Below, in pieces: positions 56,848 to 64,000 of a stretch of 64,000 nt of DNA. Every line of letters begins with the position of its first letter. Positions within the stretch are counted from its first letter, which is position 1. The translations under genes and the position numbers were made by a program. Below the pieces are notes generated by a model that searched no databases, was not told the origin of the DNA, and saw only the letters and a program-made list of their open reading frames with translations. This DNA comes from Williamsia muralis NBRC 105860 (lineage in GTDB: Bacteria; Actinomycetota; Actinomycetes; Mycobacteriales; Mycobacteriaceae), in assembly GCF_001598915.1 (NCBI RefSeq), contig NZ_BDAP01000005.1, positions 248,001 to 312,000 of the forward strand, written 5' to 3'.

Positions 56848-58191
56848 TTACAGGGCCAGGTAGTTCTTCAGTTCGAACGGCGTGACGTGGCTGCGGTACT
56901 CGGTCCACTCCGCCCACTTGTTGCGCAGGAAGTACTCGAAGACGTGTTCGCCGACGGCCTCGGCGACCAATTCGGACTTCTCCATCTTCGTGAGAGCCTC
57001 GGCCAGACTTCCCGGCAACTCGCGATACCCCATGGCCCGGCGCTCTGCCGGAGTCAGCGCGAACACGTCGTCTTCGGCGTGTTCGGGTAGCTCGTAGCCT
57101 TCCTTGATTCCCTTGAGCCCTGCGGCCAGCAATACGGCGAAGGTGAGGTACGGGTTGCAAGCGGAGTCGGGGCTGCGGACCTCGATCCGGCGGGAGGAGG
57201 CCTTGTTGGGCGTGTACAGCGGCAGGCGGATGAGCGCCGAGCGGTTGGCCGCGCCCCAGCTGGCGGCCGTCGGGGCCTCACCACCGTGGATCAGGCGCTT
57301 GTAGCTGTTCACCCACTGGTTCGTGATGGCACTGATTTCGTCGGCGTGGTGCAGGATGCCGGCAATGAACTGTTTTCCGGTGTCCGACAGCTGCATCGGG
57401 TCGTCGGGATTGTGGAAGGCATTGGTGTCGCCCTCGAACAGGCTCATGTGGGTGTGCATCGCCGAGCCGGCGTACTCGCTGAACGGCTTGGGCATGAACG
57501 TCGCCCAGACGTTCTCACCGATCGCGACCTCTTTGACGACGTAACGGAACGTCATCACGTTGTCGGCCATGGACAGGGCGTCGGCGTACCGCAGGTCGAT
57601 CTCCTGCTGTCCGGGTGCACCCTCATGGTGGGAGAACTCCACCGAGATGCCCATCGACTCGAGGGCTTCGATGGCGTGGCGCCTGAAGTTGGGCGCCGAA
57701 TCATGTACTGCCTGATCGAAATAGCCACCGCTGTCGGCGGGGATGGGGATCGACCCGTCGACACTGGGCGGGTTCTTGAGCAGGAAGAACTCGATCTCGG
57801 GGTGCACATAGCAGCTGAATCCCTGATCGGCGGCCTTGTTCAACTGCCGACGGAGGACGTGGCGCGAATCTGCCCAGGACGGTTCACCGTCGGGCATCAC
57901 GATGTCGCAGAACATGCGCGCGGAGTGGTGCCGCCCGGTGCTGGTGGTCCAGGGCAGGATCTGGAACGTGGACGGATCGGGCTTCGCGATCGTGTCGGCC
58001 TCGGACACCCGTGAAAAGCCCTCGATGGCCGACCCGTCGAACCCGATACCCTCGGCAAAAGCGCCTTCGAGCTCGGCAGGCGCGATCGCGACCGACTTCA
58101 GATATCCGAGAACGTCGGTGAACCAGAGGCGAACAAAACGAATGTCGCGCTCTTCAAGGGTCCGGAGCACGAATTCTTTTTGGCGATCCAT
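56848..58191 (-). CDS. glnA2: Glutamine synthetase-like GlnA2
   Basis: A 447-residue GSI-alpha-type protein. Seen are RLWFTDVLGYLKSVAI, GFDGSAIEGFSRVSEAD, HPEIEFFLL, SHHEGAPGQQEIDLRYADAL, KPFSEYAGSAMHTHMSL and NRSALIRLP. It lacks the LYELPPEE adenylylation site of GlnA1, with LTPAERRAMGY in its place, so should escape GlnE. Mycobacterial GlnA2 is not essential, and some homologues use polyamines as substrate, so glutamine synthesis is not certain. TAGGCT lies eight bases before ATG 58191. Confidence 0.93.
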   Translation of the reverse strand: MDRQKEFVLRTLEERDIRFVRLWFTDVLGYLKSVAIAPAELEGAFAEGIGFDGSAIEGFSRVSEADTIAKPDPSTFQILPWTTSTGRHHSARMFCDIVMPDGEPSWADSRHVLRRQLNKAADQGFSCYVHPEIEFFLLKNPPSVDGSIPIPADSGGYFDQAVHDSAPNFRRHAIEALESMGISVEFSHHEGAPGQQEIDLRYADALSMADNVMTFRYVVKEVAIGENVWATFMPKPFSEYAGSAMHTHMSLFEGDTNAFHNPDDPMQLSDTGKQFIAGILHHADEISAITNQWVNSYKRLIHGGEAPTAASWGAANRSALIRLPLYTPNKASSRRIEVRSPDSACNPYLTFAVLLAAGLKGIKEGYELPEHAEDDVFALTPAERRAMGYRELPGSLAEALTKMEKSELVAEAVGEHVFEYFLRNKWAEWTEYRSHVTPFELKNYLAL

Positions 58192-58276
58192 GACATCGGA
58201 GCCTAGGAGCGCGGTGTTAAATCGATGTTACAAGCGCGCATCAACCAGAATATCCAGCGGATTTCACCCTGGAATC

Positions 58277-59893
58277 TCAACATTTGAGGTTTTCTTCCGG
58301 AAGTGTGAGATCGACGAAGTATGCGGTGACGGCGTCATCCACACAGTCATCGCCCTGCAATGATGCCGTGTGCTGATCGCCCTCGAACGTGATCAGCCGG
58401 GCGCGTAGTTGCCGCGCGAGTTCCACACCCGCCTGGTAGGGAGTCGCCGGGTCGTTGGTGGTGGATACGACCACCGTGGTGGGCAGGTCGGGGACTTCGA
58501 GTTCATGGGGCGTGCTCGTCGGTGGCACCGGCCAGAACGCGCAGGCGTCACGGGCGCCCCGGCCGGTTCCGCGACCGTCGTCGGCAAACGGCGCCACCCT
58601 GCGGGATTCGACATCGAGACGATCGATCTGGGCCTGATCGGTCAGTGGCGGGTCGTCCACACAACGCACCACCGTGAAGGTGTCCAAGGTGTTCGTGTAC
58701 GCGCCCGAGGAGTCGCGGCCCTCGTACAGGTCGGCCAGCCGCAGCAACGTACTCCCGTTGCCCTCGGTCAGCTGCGCCAAGCCCTCTCGCAGCGGTTCCC
58801 AGAGCGTGTCCGAATACAAGGCCTGGCTCACCCCTGTCATCGCGTCGCCGTAGGTGAGTCGACGGTCTTGCGTCGTCGGGACCGGCGCGTCGATCAGCGG
58901 CCGGGTCAACTGCTGGAACCGTGCCGTGGCCTTCGACGGGTCCGGACCGAGAGCACAGTCGGGGTACCGGGCGCAGTCGGCAGAGAACGCATCAAACGCC
59001 GATTGGAAACCTTCTCGCTGCGCCACGGCATCCTCGACCGGGTCGGCCGACGGATCCACTGCTCCGTCGTTGACCATGGCTCGGACCTTGGTCGGGAACT
59101 GCTCGGCGTACGTCGCACCGATGCGGGTGCCGTAGGAATAGCCCAGATAGTTCAACTGCTCGTCCCCGAGTACCGCACGGAGGACGTCCATGTCCTTGAC
59201 CACGTCGTCGGTACCGACATGCGCGAGGTACTCCGTACCCAGGCGTTCGGCGCACTTCTGGGCGAACGACCGCGCGCGGTCCTCGATCGCGGCGATGCCA
59301 TCGGGCGTCATGTCGACGAGGGTCTCGGCCCGTTCCGCGTCGCGTTCCTCGTCGGTCAGGCAACGGACCTCCGGCGTCGACCTGCCGATCCCCCGCGGGT
59401 CGAACCCGATCAGGTCAAAGCGTTCGGAGACGTCGAGACCGCCGAGGAAGTCGGCCTGCGCCGCGATGAACTCGACCGCAGAGGCTCCCGGCCCGCCCGG
59501 GTTCACCAGCAGTGAGCCGATCTTGTTGCCGGACGCCCGCAACCGGAACATCGCGATCTGTGCCACCTGCCCCTCGGGGTCGGCGTAGTCCACCGGAACC
59601 GACACGGTCGCGCAATCGCTGCGGTCGGCCGGATAGCCGTTCAGCTCCTGGTCGGCGAAGTCGGTGCACGGACCCCAGCGGACCTCTTGTCCGTAGAACC
59701 GGTCGAGGTCCGGAGTCGGGGCCACACCGGTGGTGAACGTTGCGTCGGTCGGTGTGCCCGACACACCTTCGGTGCATGCGGCCGTCAGCAACAGCGCCAT
59801 CAGGATCGTCACCACCGTGACGACTCGTCGCGGCCCGGTCGGGCCCTGGTCCACGAGCCGAGTCGGCCTCTCATCCATGCTCACCGTCATCAT
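58277..59893 (-). CDS. Hip1/CaeA-type lipoprotein serine protease (alpha/beta hydrolase)
   Basis: About 538 residues. A lipoprotein signal (VVTVVTILMALLLTAAC) leads into the tripeptidyl-aminopeptidase-like fold: SLLVNPGGPGASAVEF (oxyanion side), GFDPRGIGRST, the nucleophile in LGYSYGTRIGATYAEQFP, Asp in TTNDPATPYQ and His in EGDQHTASLQG. The paralogues Rv2223c/Rv2224c sit here in M. tuberculosis; Rv2224c (Hip1) is a cell-envelope protease affecting GroEL2. Only one copy is present in this window. Several starts are possible (ATG 59893, 59890, 59878); none has a good ribosome site. Confidence 0.9.
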   Translation of the reverse strand: MMTVSMDERPTRLVDQGPTGPRRVVTVVTILMALLLTAACTEGVSGTPTDATFTTGVAPTPDLDRFYGQEVRWGPCTDFADQELNGYPADRSDCATVSVPVDYADPEGQVAQIAMFRLRASGNKIGSLLVNPGGPGASAVEFIAAQADFLGGLDVSERFDLIGFDPRGIGRSTPEVRCLTDEERDAERAETLVDMTPDGIAAIEDRARSFAQKCAERLGTEYLAHVGTDDVVKDMDVLRAVLGDEQLNYLGYSYGTRIGATYAEQFPTKVRAMVNDGAVDPSADPVEDAVAQREGFQSAFDAFSADCARYPDCALGPDPSKATARFQQLTRPLIDAPVPTTQDRRLTYGDAMTGVSQALYSDTLWEPLREGLAQLTEGNGSTLLRLADLYEGRDSSGAYTNTLDTFTVVRCVDDPPLTDQAQIDRLDVESRRVAPFADDGRGTGRGARDACAFWPVPPTSTPHELEVPDLPTTVVVSTTNDPATPYQAGVELARQLRARLITFEGDQHTASLQGDDCVDDAVTAYFVDLTLPEENLKC

Positions 59894-60080
59894 CGTGCCA
59901 CGCGAACGAGGCCGCACAGGCCTGCTGCGAAGTCGGTGAGGTTCCGCCGAGATCACGTCCGTGTGACAAGTTCCACTGCCGACACCATTTCTCCTCGCGC
60001 CGCGGAGTGCCACACTGGTGGGGTCATCCACCCACCCGGGTACCCGCGGATGCGGGACTCGAGGCACGAAAGAGACAACG

Positions 60081-60950
60081 ATGTCCGAAAATTCGGTTTA
60101 TGGCGCTGCTCCCTCCGCACCAATTTCTGGCGAAGCAGCCACCTCCTCCCCCCGCCGCCGCATCACCCGCGTGCATCACCTGGCCCAGATGAAGTCTGAA
60201 GGCGAGAAGTGGTCGATGCTCACCGCGTACGACTACTCCAGTGCCCGGATCTTCGACGATGCCCAGATCCCGGTTCTCCTCGTCGGTGATTCCGCGGCAA
60301 ACGTCGTCTACGGCTACGACACCACCATCCCCGTCAGCATCGACGAACTGCTCCCCCTGGTCCGCGGGGTCGTGAAGGGTGCGCCGCACGCGCTGGTGGT
60401 CGCCGATCTCCCGTTCGGCAGCTACGAGGCCGGGCCGCAGCAGGCCCTGGAGTCCTCGATCCGATTCTTCAAAGAGGGCGGCGCCCATGCCGTCAAACTC
60501 GAGGGCGGCGAACGCGTCGCCGACCAGATCGCCACACTGACCGCGGCAGGCATCCCGGTGATGGCACACATCGGCTTCACTCCCCAGAGCGTCAACGGCC
60601 TCGGCGGTTTCCGCGTTCAGGGCCGTGGTGATGCCGGCGACCAACTGATCGCCGACGCCATCGCCGTCCAGGAGGCCGGCGCATTCGCTGTGGTGATGGA
60701 GATGGTCCCTGCCGACCTCGCGGGACAGATCAGCCGCAAACTCACCATCCCCACCGTGGGCATCGGAGCCGGCAACGAAACCGACGCACAAGTACTCGTA
60801 TGGCAGGACATGGCCGGCTTCACGCACGGCAAGACCGCCCGGTTCGTCAAGCGCTACGCCGACGTCGGCGGCGAATTGCGCCGTGCCGCAGAGCAGTACG
60901 CGGACGAGGTGCGTCGCGGACAGTTCCCCGGACCCGAGCACAGCTACTAG
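60081..60950 (+). CDS. panB: 3-methyl-2-oxobutanoate hydroxymethyltransferase
   Basis: A 289-residue (beta-alpha)8 enzyme making ketopantoate from ketoisovalerate and methylene-THF in pantothenate synthesis. Motifs are [63 protein letters not shown] and [23 protein letters not shown] 60081 starts [14 protein letters not shown], a short non-conserved N terminus common in actinobacteria; GAAAGAG is upstream. Divergent from the Hip1-type gene. Confidence 0.95.
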   Translation: MSENSVYGAAPSAPISGEAATSSPRRRITRVHHLAQMKSEGEKWSMLTAYDYSSARIFDDAQIPVLLVGDSAANVVYGYDTTIPVSIDELLPLVRGVVKGAPHALVVADLPFGSYEAGPQQALESSIRFFKEGGAHAVKLEGGERVADQIATLTAAGIPVMAHIGFTPQSVNGLGGFRVQGRGDAGDQLIADAIAVQEAGAFAVVMEMVPADLAGQISRKLTIPTVGIGAGNETDAQVLVWQDMAGFTHGKTARFVKRYADVGGELRRAAEQYADEVRRGQFPGPEHSY

Positions 60951-61013
60951 GGCTTTCAGCTCGGTCGGCCGCAAATGCGAGCCCGTCCGCGGGCGGACCG
61001 GCATAGTGGTCGG

Positions 61014-62000
61014 ATGCGCGATTTCTATCCGGCCATCGAGCCGTACGCCTCCGGACACCTCGATGTCGGTGACGGGCAACAGATCTACTGGGAGCAGAGC
61101 GGCAACCCGGGCGGCAAACCCGTGGTGTTCGTCCACGGCGGTCCGGGCGGCGGTACGTCACCGAATCAGCGACAGTTCTTCCACCCCGATGCCTATCGGA
61201 TCGTCTTGTTCGACCAACGGGGATGTGGGCAGTCCCGGCCCCACATCGCCGACGGCGCCGACTTGTCCGTCAACACCACCGACCATCTCATCGCCGACAT
61301 GGAGAAGTTGCGCACGGAGTTGGCGATCGACCGGTGGCAGGTGTTCGGCGGTTCCTGGGGGTCGACGCTGGGACTCGCCTACGCACAGCGGCACCCCGAG
61401 CGGGTCACAGAGCTGGTGCTCCGTGGGATCTTCCTGCTGCGCCGCAGCGAGATCGACTGGTACTACAACGGCGGTGCCGCCAACATCTACCCGGATCTGT
61501 GGGAGTCGTACCTCGAGCCGATTCCCGAGTCGGACCGCGACGGCGACCTCGTCGAGGCCTACCACCGACTGTTGACAGGCGACGATCGCGCCGCAGCGGT
61601 GCGGGCCGCAGTGGCGTGGACGACGTGGGAGAAATCGACCAGCTACCTACTTCCTCAGCGCGCCAACGCAGACGAGGACGGCGACTCCGAACGCTATGCT
61701 CTCGCTTTCGCCGGCATCGAGAACCATTACTTCACGCACCGCGGCTTCCTCGACGAGGGGCAACTGCTGCGCGACGCACATCGGATCGCACACATCCCGG
61801 GTGTGATCGTCCAGGGTCGCTATGACGTGGTGTGTCCCGCACGAAGCGCCTGGGACCTTCACCGCGCGTGGCCTGCGGCCGAGTTGCATATGGTGGACGA
61901 TGCCGGGCATGCCTCGTTCGAAACGGGTATCCGCCACCAACTGATCGAAGCAACGGACCGCTTTGCCGGTCTCGACCAACAGAAGGGAAGAACCCGGTGA
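61014..62000 (+). CDS. pip: Proline iminopeptidase (S33)
   Basis: A 328-residue alpha/beta hydrolase releasing N-terminal proline. Motifs are VFVHGGPGGGTSPNQRQFF, LFDQRGCGQSRPH, the nucleophile in VFGGSWGSTLGLAYAQ, YFTHRGFLDEG, GRYDVVCP (Asp) and DAGHASFE (His). ATG 61014 lies six bases after CATAGT, a likely leaderless -10. Its stop overlaps the CYTH-CHAD start as GTGA. Confidence 0.92.
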   Translation: MRDFYPAIEPYASGHLDVGDGQQIYWEQSGNPGGKPVVFVHGGPGGGTSPNQRQFFHPDAYRIVLFDQRGCGQSRPHIADGADLSVNTTDHLIADMEKLRTELAIDRWQVFGGSWGSTLGLAYAQRHPERVTELVLRGIFLLRRSEIDWYYNGGAANIYPDLWESYLEPIPESDRDGDLVEAYHRLLTGDDRAAAVRAAVAWTTWEKSTSYLLPQRANADEDGDSERYALAFAGIENHYFTHRGFLDEGQLLRDAHRIAHIPGVIVQGRYDVVCPARSAWDLHRAWPAAELHMVDDAGHASFETGIRHQLIEATDRFAGLDQQKGRTR

Positions 62001-63520
62001 GCGCCGACGAGGTTCTGGAAGTCGAACTCAAGTACGACCTGAATGCCGGAGCGTCCGTACCCGATCTGACCACTCTCGATGTGGTGCATTCGGTGTCCGG
62101 ACCGGTGGTCGAGCACTTGGACGCAACCTATTACGACACCGAAGCTCTCGATCTGGCCAGCAACAAGATCACCTTGCGCAGACGGGCCGGAGGACACGAC
62201 GAGGGCTGGCATCTCAAGCGTCCCGCCCCCGCGAACAGCAATGCCCGCCGCGAGCTACACGCCCCGCTGGACTCGGTGGTCGACGCCAGCACCGAAACAC
62301 AGACGGACCATTTCGCGGCCGTGGTGCCCCACGCATTGGCCGATCAGGTCGGTGTTCACGTCCGCGGTCGGCGCCTGATCCCCATCGCCACGATCGCCAC
62401 CGTGCGGCACATCACCGAACTGCGCGACGAGGACGACAACGTACTGGCCGTCCTGTGCGACGACAACGTGACCGCCCAGTCACTGCTTCCCGGCGGACAC
62501 GCCCAGAGCTGGAACGAGTGGGAACTCGAACTGGTCAACGGCAACGAGAAGCTGCTCAAGAAGGCCGACAAGTTGTTGCGCGCCAACGGGGCTCGTACCG
62601 CGTCCAGTGCATCGAAGTTGGCCAGGACGATCGGGCCGACCCCCACCGGCAAAGCCCACTCCATCGGGAAGAAACCCAGCGCTCTCGAGCTCGTCATCTC
62701 GGAGCTGGCCGAGCACCGCGACCACCTGATCGCTCAAGATCCCCTCGTCCGCGAGAATGCGCCCGACTCTGTGCATCAGATGCGGGTGGCAACCAGACGA
62801 GCGCGTAGCGTGCTGCAGTCGTTCCCGCATGTGTTGTCCGCCGACACGGCCGAACACCTGGGCGGCGAGCTGAAACACCTCGCAGCAGTTCTCGGCGAAG
62901 CCCGGGACGCCGAGGTACAACTCGAACGCAACGAACACCTGCTCGAGAACGAAAAGGCATCGGAGTCGATCGTCACCGCACTGATCGACGACCAACGCGA
63001 AACGCACCGCATCGCACTCGAACTGGCCATCGACTTCCTGCGCTCGAAGCGGTATTTCGAGCTGCTCGAAGAGCTCGACCGCACCATCGCCGAGCCCGAA
63101 GCCGGCGAGGATGCAGAACTCACCGCCGCCGACGCGCTCGACCACGCGATCAAACGCAGCGCCAAGCGTGTCGAGAAGGCTCAGCGCAAACTCGAGGAAC
63201 TCACCGACGGCACACCTGAATGGGTGGAGCAACTCCACACCATCCGCAAACGCGCAAAGCAGTTGCGGTACAGCGCCGAATCGGGTGAGCAACTGCAGAG
63301 CAACAAACACCGCAAGATCGCAAAGGTCGCCAAGGGTGAACAGAGCGTGCTGGGCGATTTCCACGATGCGGAAGTCAGTCGCGAGCACCTCGCATCGCTG
63401 GCATCCGCATCCGGCATCACCCCGGCTGATGCTTTTGTCTACGGTCGCCTCGACGCACGTGAGGAGTTCGCGGCCAAGGCTGCGCTCGCCGAGTACGACA
63501 AGATCCGCTCGGCTCGGTGA
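61997..63520 (+). CDS. CYTH-CHAD domain protein
   Basis: A 507-residue protein. The N-terminal CYTH (triphosphate tunnel) domain, about 1-200, shows EVLEVELKYDL (the ExExK metal/phosphate motif) and paired basic strands (KITLRRRAGG, HLKRPA). The CHAD domain, about 225-500, has VHQMRVATRRARSVLQSF and LHTIRKRAKQLRYSAE with conserved His and basic residues that bind polyphosphate. The protein likely handles inorganic tri- or polyphosphate. GTG 61997 overlaps the preceding stop. The middle is unusually rich in Glu and Lys. Position equals Rv2226. Confidence 0.92.
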   Translation: MSADEVLEVELKYDLNAGASVPDLTTLDVVHSVSGPVVEHLDATYYDTEALDLASNKITLRRRAGGHDEGWHLKRPAPANSNARRELHAPLDSVVDASTETQTDHFAAVVPHALADQVGVHVRGRRLIPIATIATVRHITELRDEDDNVLAVLCDDNVTAQSLLPGGHAQSWNEWELELVNGNEKLLKKADKLLRANGARTASSASKLARTIGPTPTGKAHSIGKKPSALELVISELAEHRDHLIAQDPLVRENAPDSVHQMRVATRRARSVLQSFPHVLSADTAEHLGGELKHLAAVLGEARDAEVQLERNEHLLENEKASESIVTALIDDQRETHRIALELAIDFLRSKRYFELLEELDRTIAEPEAGEDAELTAADALDHAIKRSAKRVEKAQRKLEELTDGTPEWVEQLHTIRKRAKQLRYSAESGEQLQSNKHRKIAKVAKGEQSVLGDFHDAEVSREHLASLASASGITPADAFVYGRLDAREEFAAKAALAEYDKIRSAR

Positions 63521-63535
63521 TCGTGTGGCCGACCA

Positions 63536-64000
63536 TCACGACACAGCGGTGAAGACCACCGTCGGTTCGTGAGGGTCGGCCTCGGTCAGCCTCACCTGGA
63601 TCCGAGTGCCTTCCGGTGGGTCGCCGAGACAGCTGCCGAACACCGCTGGGTCGGAGATGAAGACCTGAGCGTGACGGTTACCGCGCTTCCCGTGCAGGAC
63701 TGTGGCAGTGAAACTCTCGCCCACCCGGCTCGACAACAGCATCGCCTCGGCGAGGTCGAGGCCGGCCCGGTCGGCCTTGCCGGCAACCGAACTCGAACTC
63801 CGCATCACATCGGGAAGAGTCGGTAGCGCCGTGCGGACCCACGGAGGAATCGACTCCCCCGACGCGAGCGCCAGGCACACCTCGGTGGCGAAACGATCGG
63901 CAAGCCGGCGCAGCGGTGCCGTCACATGCGCGTACACACCGGCGATACCGCCGTGGCCGGTGACCGTGTCCGGCGGGATCTCCCCCAACATCGCCAGATA
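63536..64000 (-). CDS. RNB-domain ribonuclease, C-terminal part (cut by window edge)
   Basis: The frame is open to the right edge, so the N-terminal part lies outside; about 154 residues are visible. The stretch VYAHVTAPLRRLADRFATEVCLAL is the end of an RNB catalytic domain (Y-x-H-x-T-x-PLRR-x-AD), as in RNase II/R. A short C-terminal beta-rich region follows (FTATVLHGKRGNRHAQVFI), possibly a reduced S1-like domain. It would degrade RNA 3' to 5'. Convergent with the CYTH-CHAD gene, 15 bases apart. Confidence 0.8.
   Translation of the reverse strand, partial: YLAMLGEIPPDTVTGHGGIAGVYAHVTAPLRRLADRFATEVCLALASGESIPPWVRTALPTLPDVMRSSSSVAGKADRAGLDLAEAMLLSSRVGESFTATVLHGKRGNRHAQVFISDPAVFGSCLGDPPEGTRIQVRLTEADPHEPTVVFTAVS

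Noticed and set aside
58192-58276. Possible GlnR half-box (GTAAC-n6-TTAAC on the minus strand) upstream of glnA2
   Set aside because: Only one pentamer fits well and the second matches poorly; unlike the glnA1 site, no further pentamers follow at the right spacing.

Overview
This window is a GC-rich actinobacterial chromosome segment from a mycolic-acid bacterium (order Mycobacteriales). The gene content points to a Gordonia-like organism, but the genus is an inference. From memory, the gene order follows Mycobacterium tuberculosis from about Rv2172c to Rv2226: metF, idsA2, mptA, Rv2175c/pknL, aroG, pimB, NlpC/P60, trpD, ctaE-qcrCAB, ctaF/ctaC, asnB, adoK, an A-type Fe-S protein, glycerate kinase, cobT/cobS, ilvE, gcvT, pepB, dlaT, lipB/lipA, glnA1, glnE, glnA2, hip1, panB and CYTH-CHAD. 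No insertion sequence, prophage, CRISPR array, rRNA or tRNA was seen. This is core genome with a few lineage-specific insertions.

Layout. 1-5.3 kb: end of a family 2 glycosyltransferase, metF, then a tight operon of prenyl diphosphate synthase, mannosyltransferase MptA and phytoene synthase. 5.3-9 kb: a small DNA-binding protein divergent from the PASTA kinase PknL, then an SDR gene behind a TPP riboswitch. 9-20.5 kb, minus strand: aroG with an exoribonuclease and an acyltransferase; a ROK kinase; an ArsA-like ATPase with two SRPBCC proteins; PimB; a membrane metalloprotease; and two NlpC/P60 cell-wall hydrolases, the second under a c-di-AMP riboswitch. 20.7-24.4 kb: a LexA-boxed DnaQ-UvrC fusion, a RAM-domain protein and trpD. 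24.5-31.3 kb: the cytochrome bc1-aa3 branch (ctaE-qcrCAB on plus, ctaC-ctaF on minus) with an AAC(2')-type acetyltransferase appended to the ctaC-ctaF unit. 31.5-43.4 kb: asnB, adoK, an Fe-S carrier, glycerate kinase, a cobU-cobT fusion with cobS, ilvE, gcvT and leucyl aminopeptidase. 43.5-48.9 kb: the lipoyl block (E2 component, lipB, lipA). 49-58.2 kb: nitrogen control, with GlnR-boxed glnA1 plus glnE and glnA2. 58.3-64 kb: Hip1-type lipoprotein protease, panB, proline iminopeptidase, CYTH-CHAD protein and an RNB-ribonuclease fragment.

Common threads are envelope building (PimB, MptA, NlpC/P60, AsnB, Hip1), aerobic respiration, lipoate-dependent metabolism and nitrogen assimilation. Regulation readable in the DNA includes two riboswitches (TPP, c-di-AMP), one SOS box and one GlnR site. 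There is also a recurrent TANNNT-like hexamer six or seven bases before start codons, which suggests many leaderless mRNAs. The most unusual items are the TPP-controlled SDR, the ATPase that appears to start at CTG with a degenerate P-loop, the acetyltransferase in the cytochrome oxidase operon, and the SOS box lying on a leaderless promoter.
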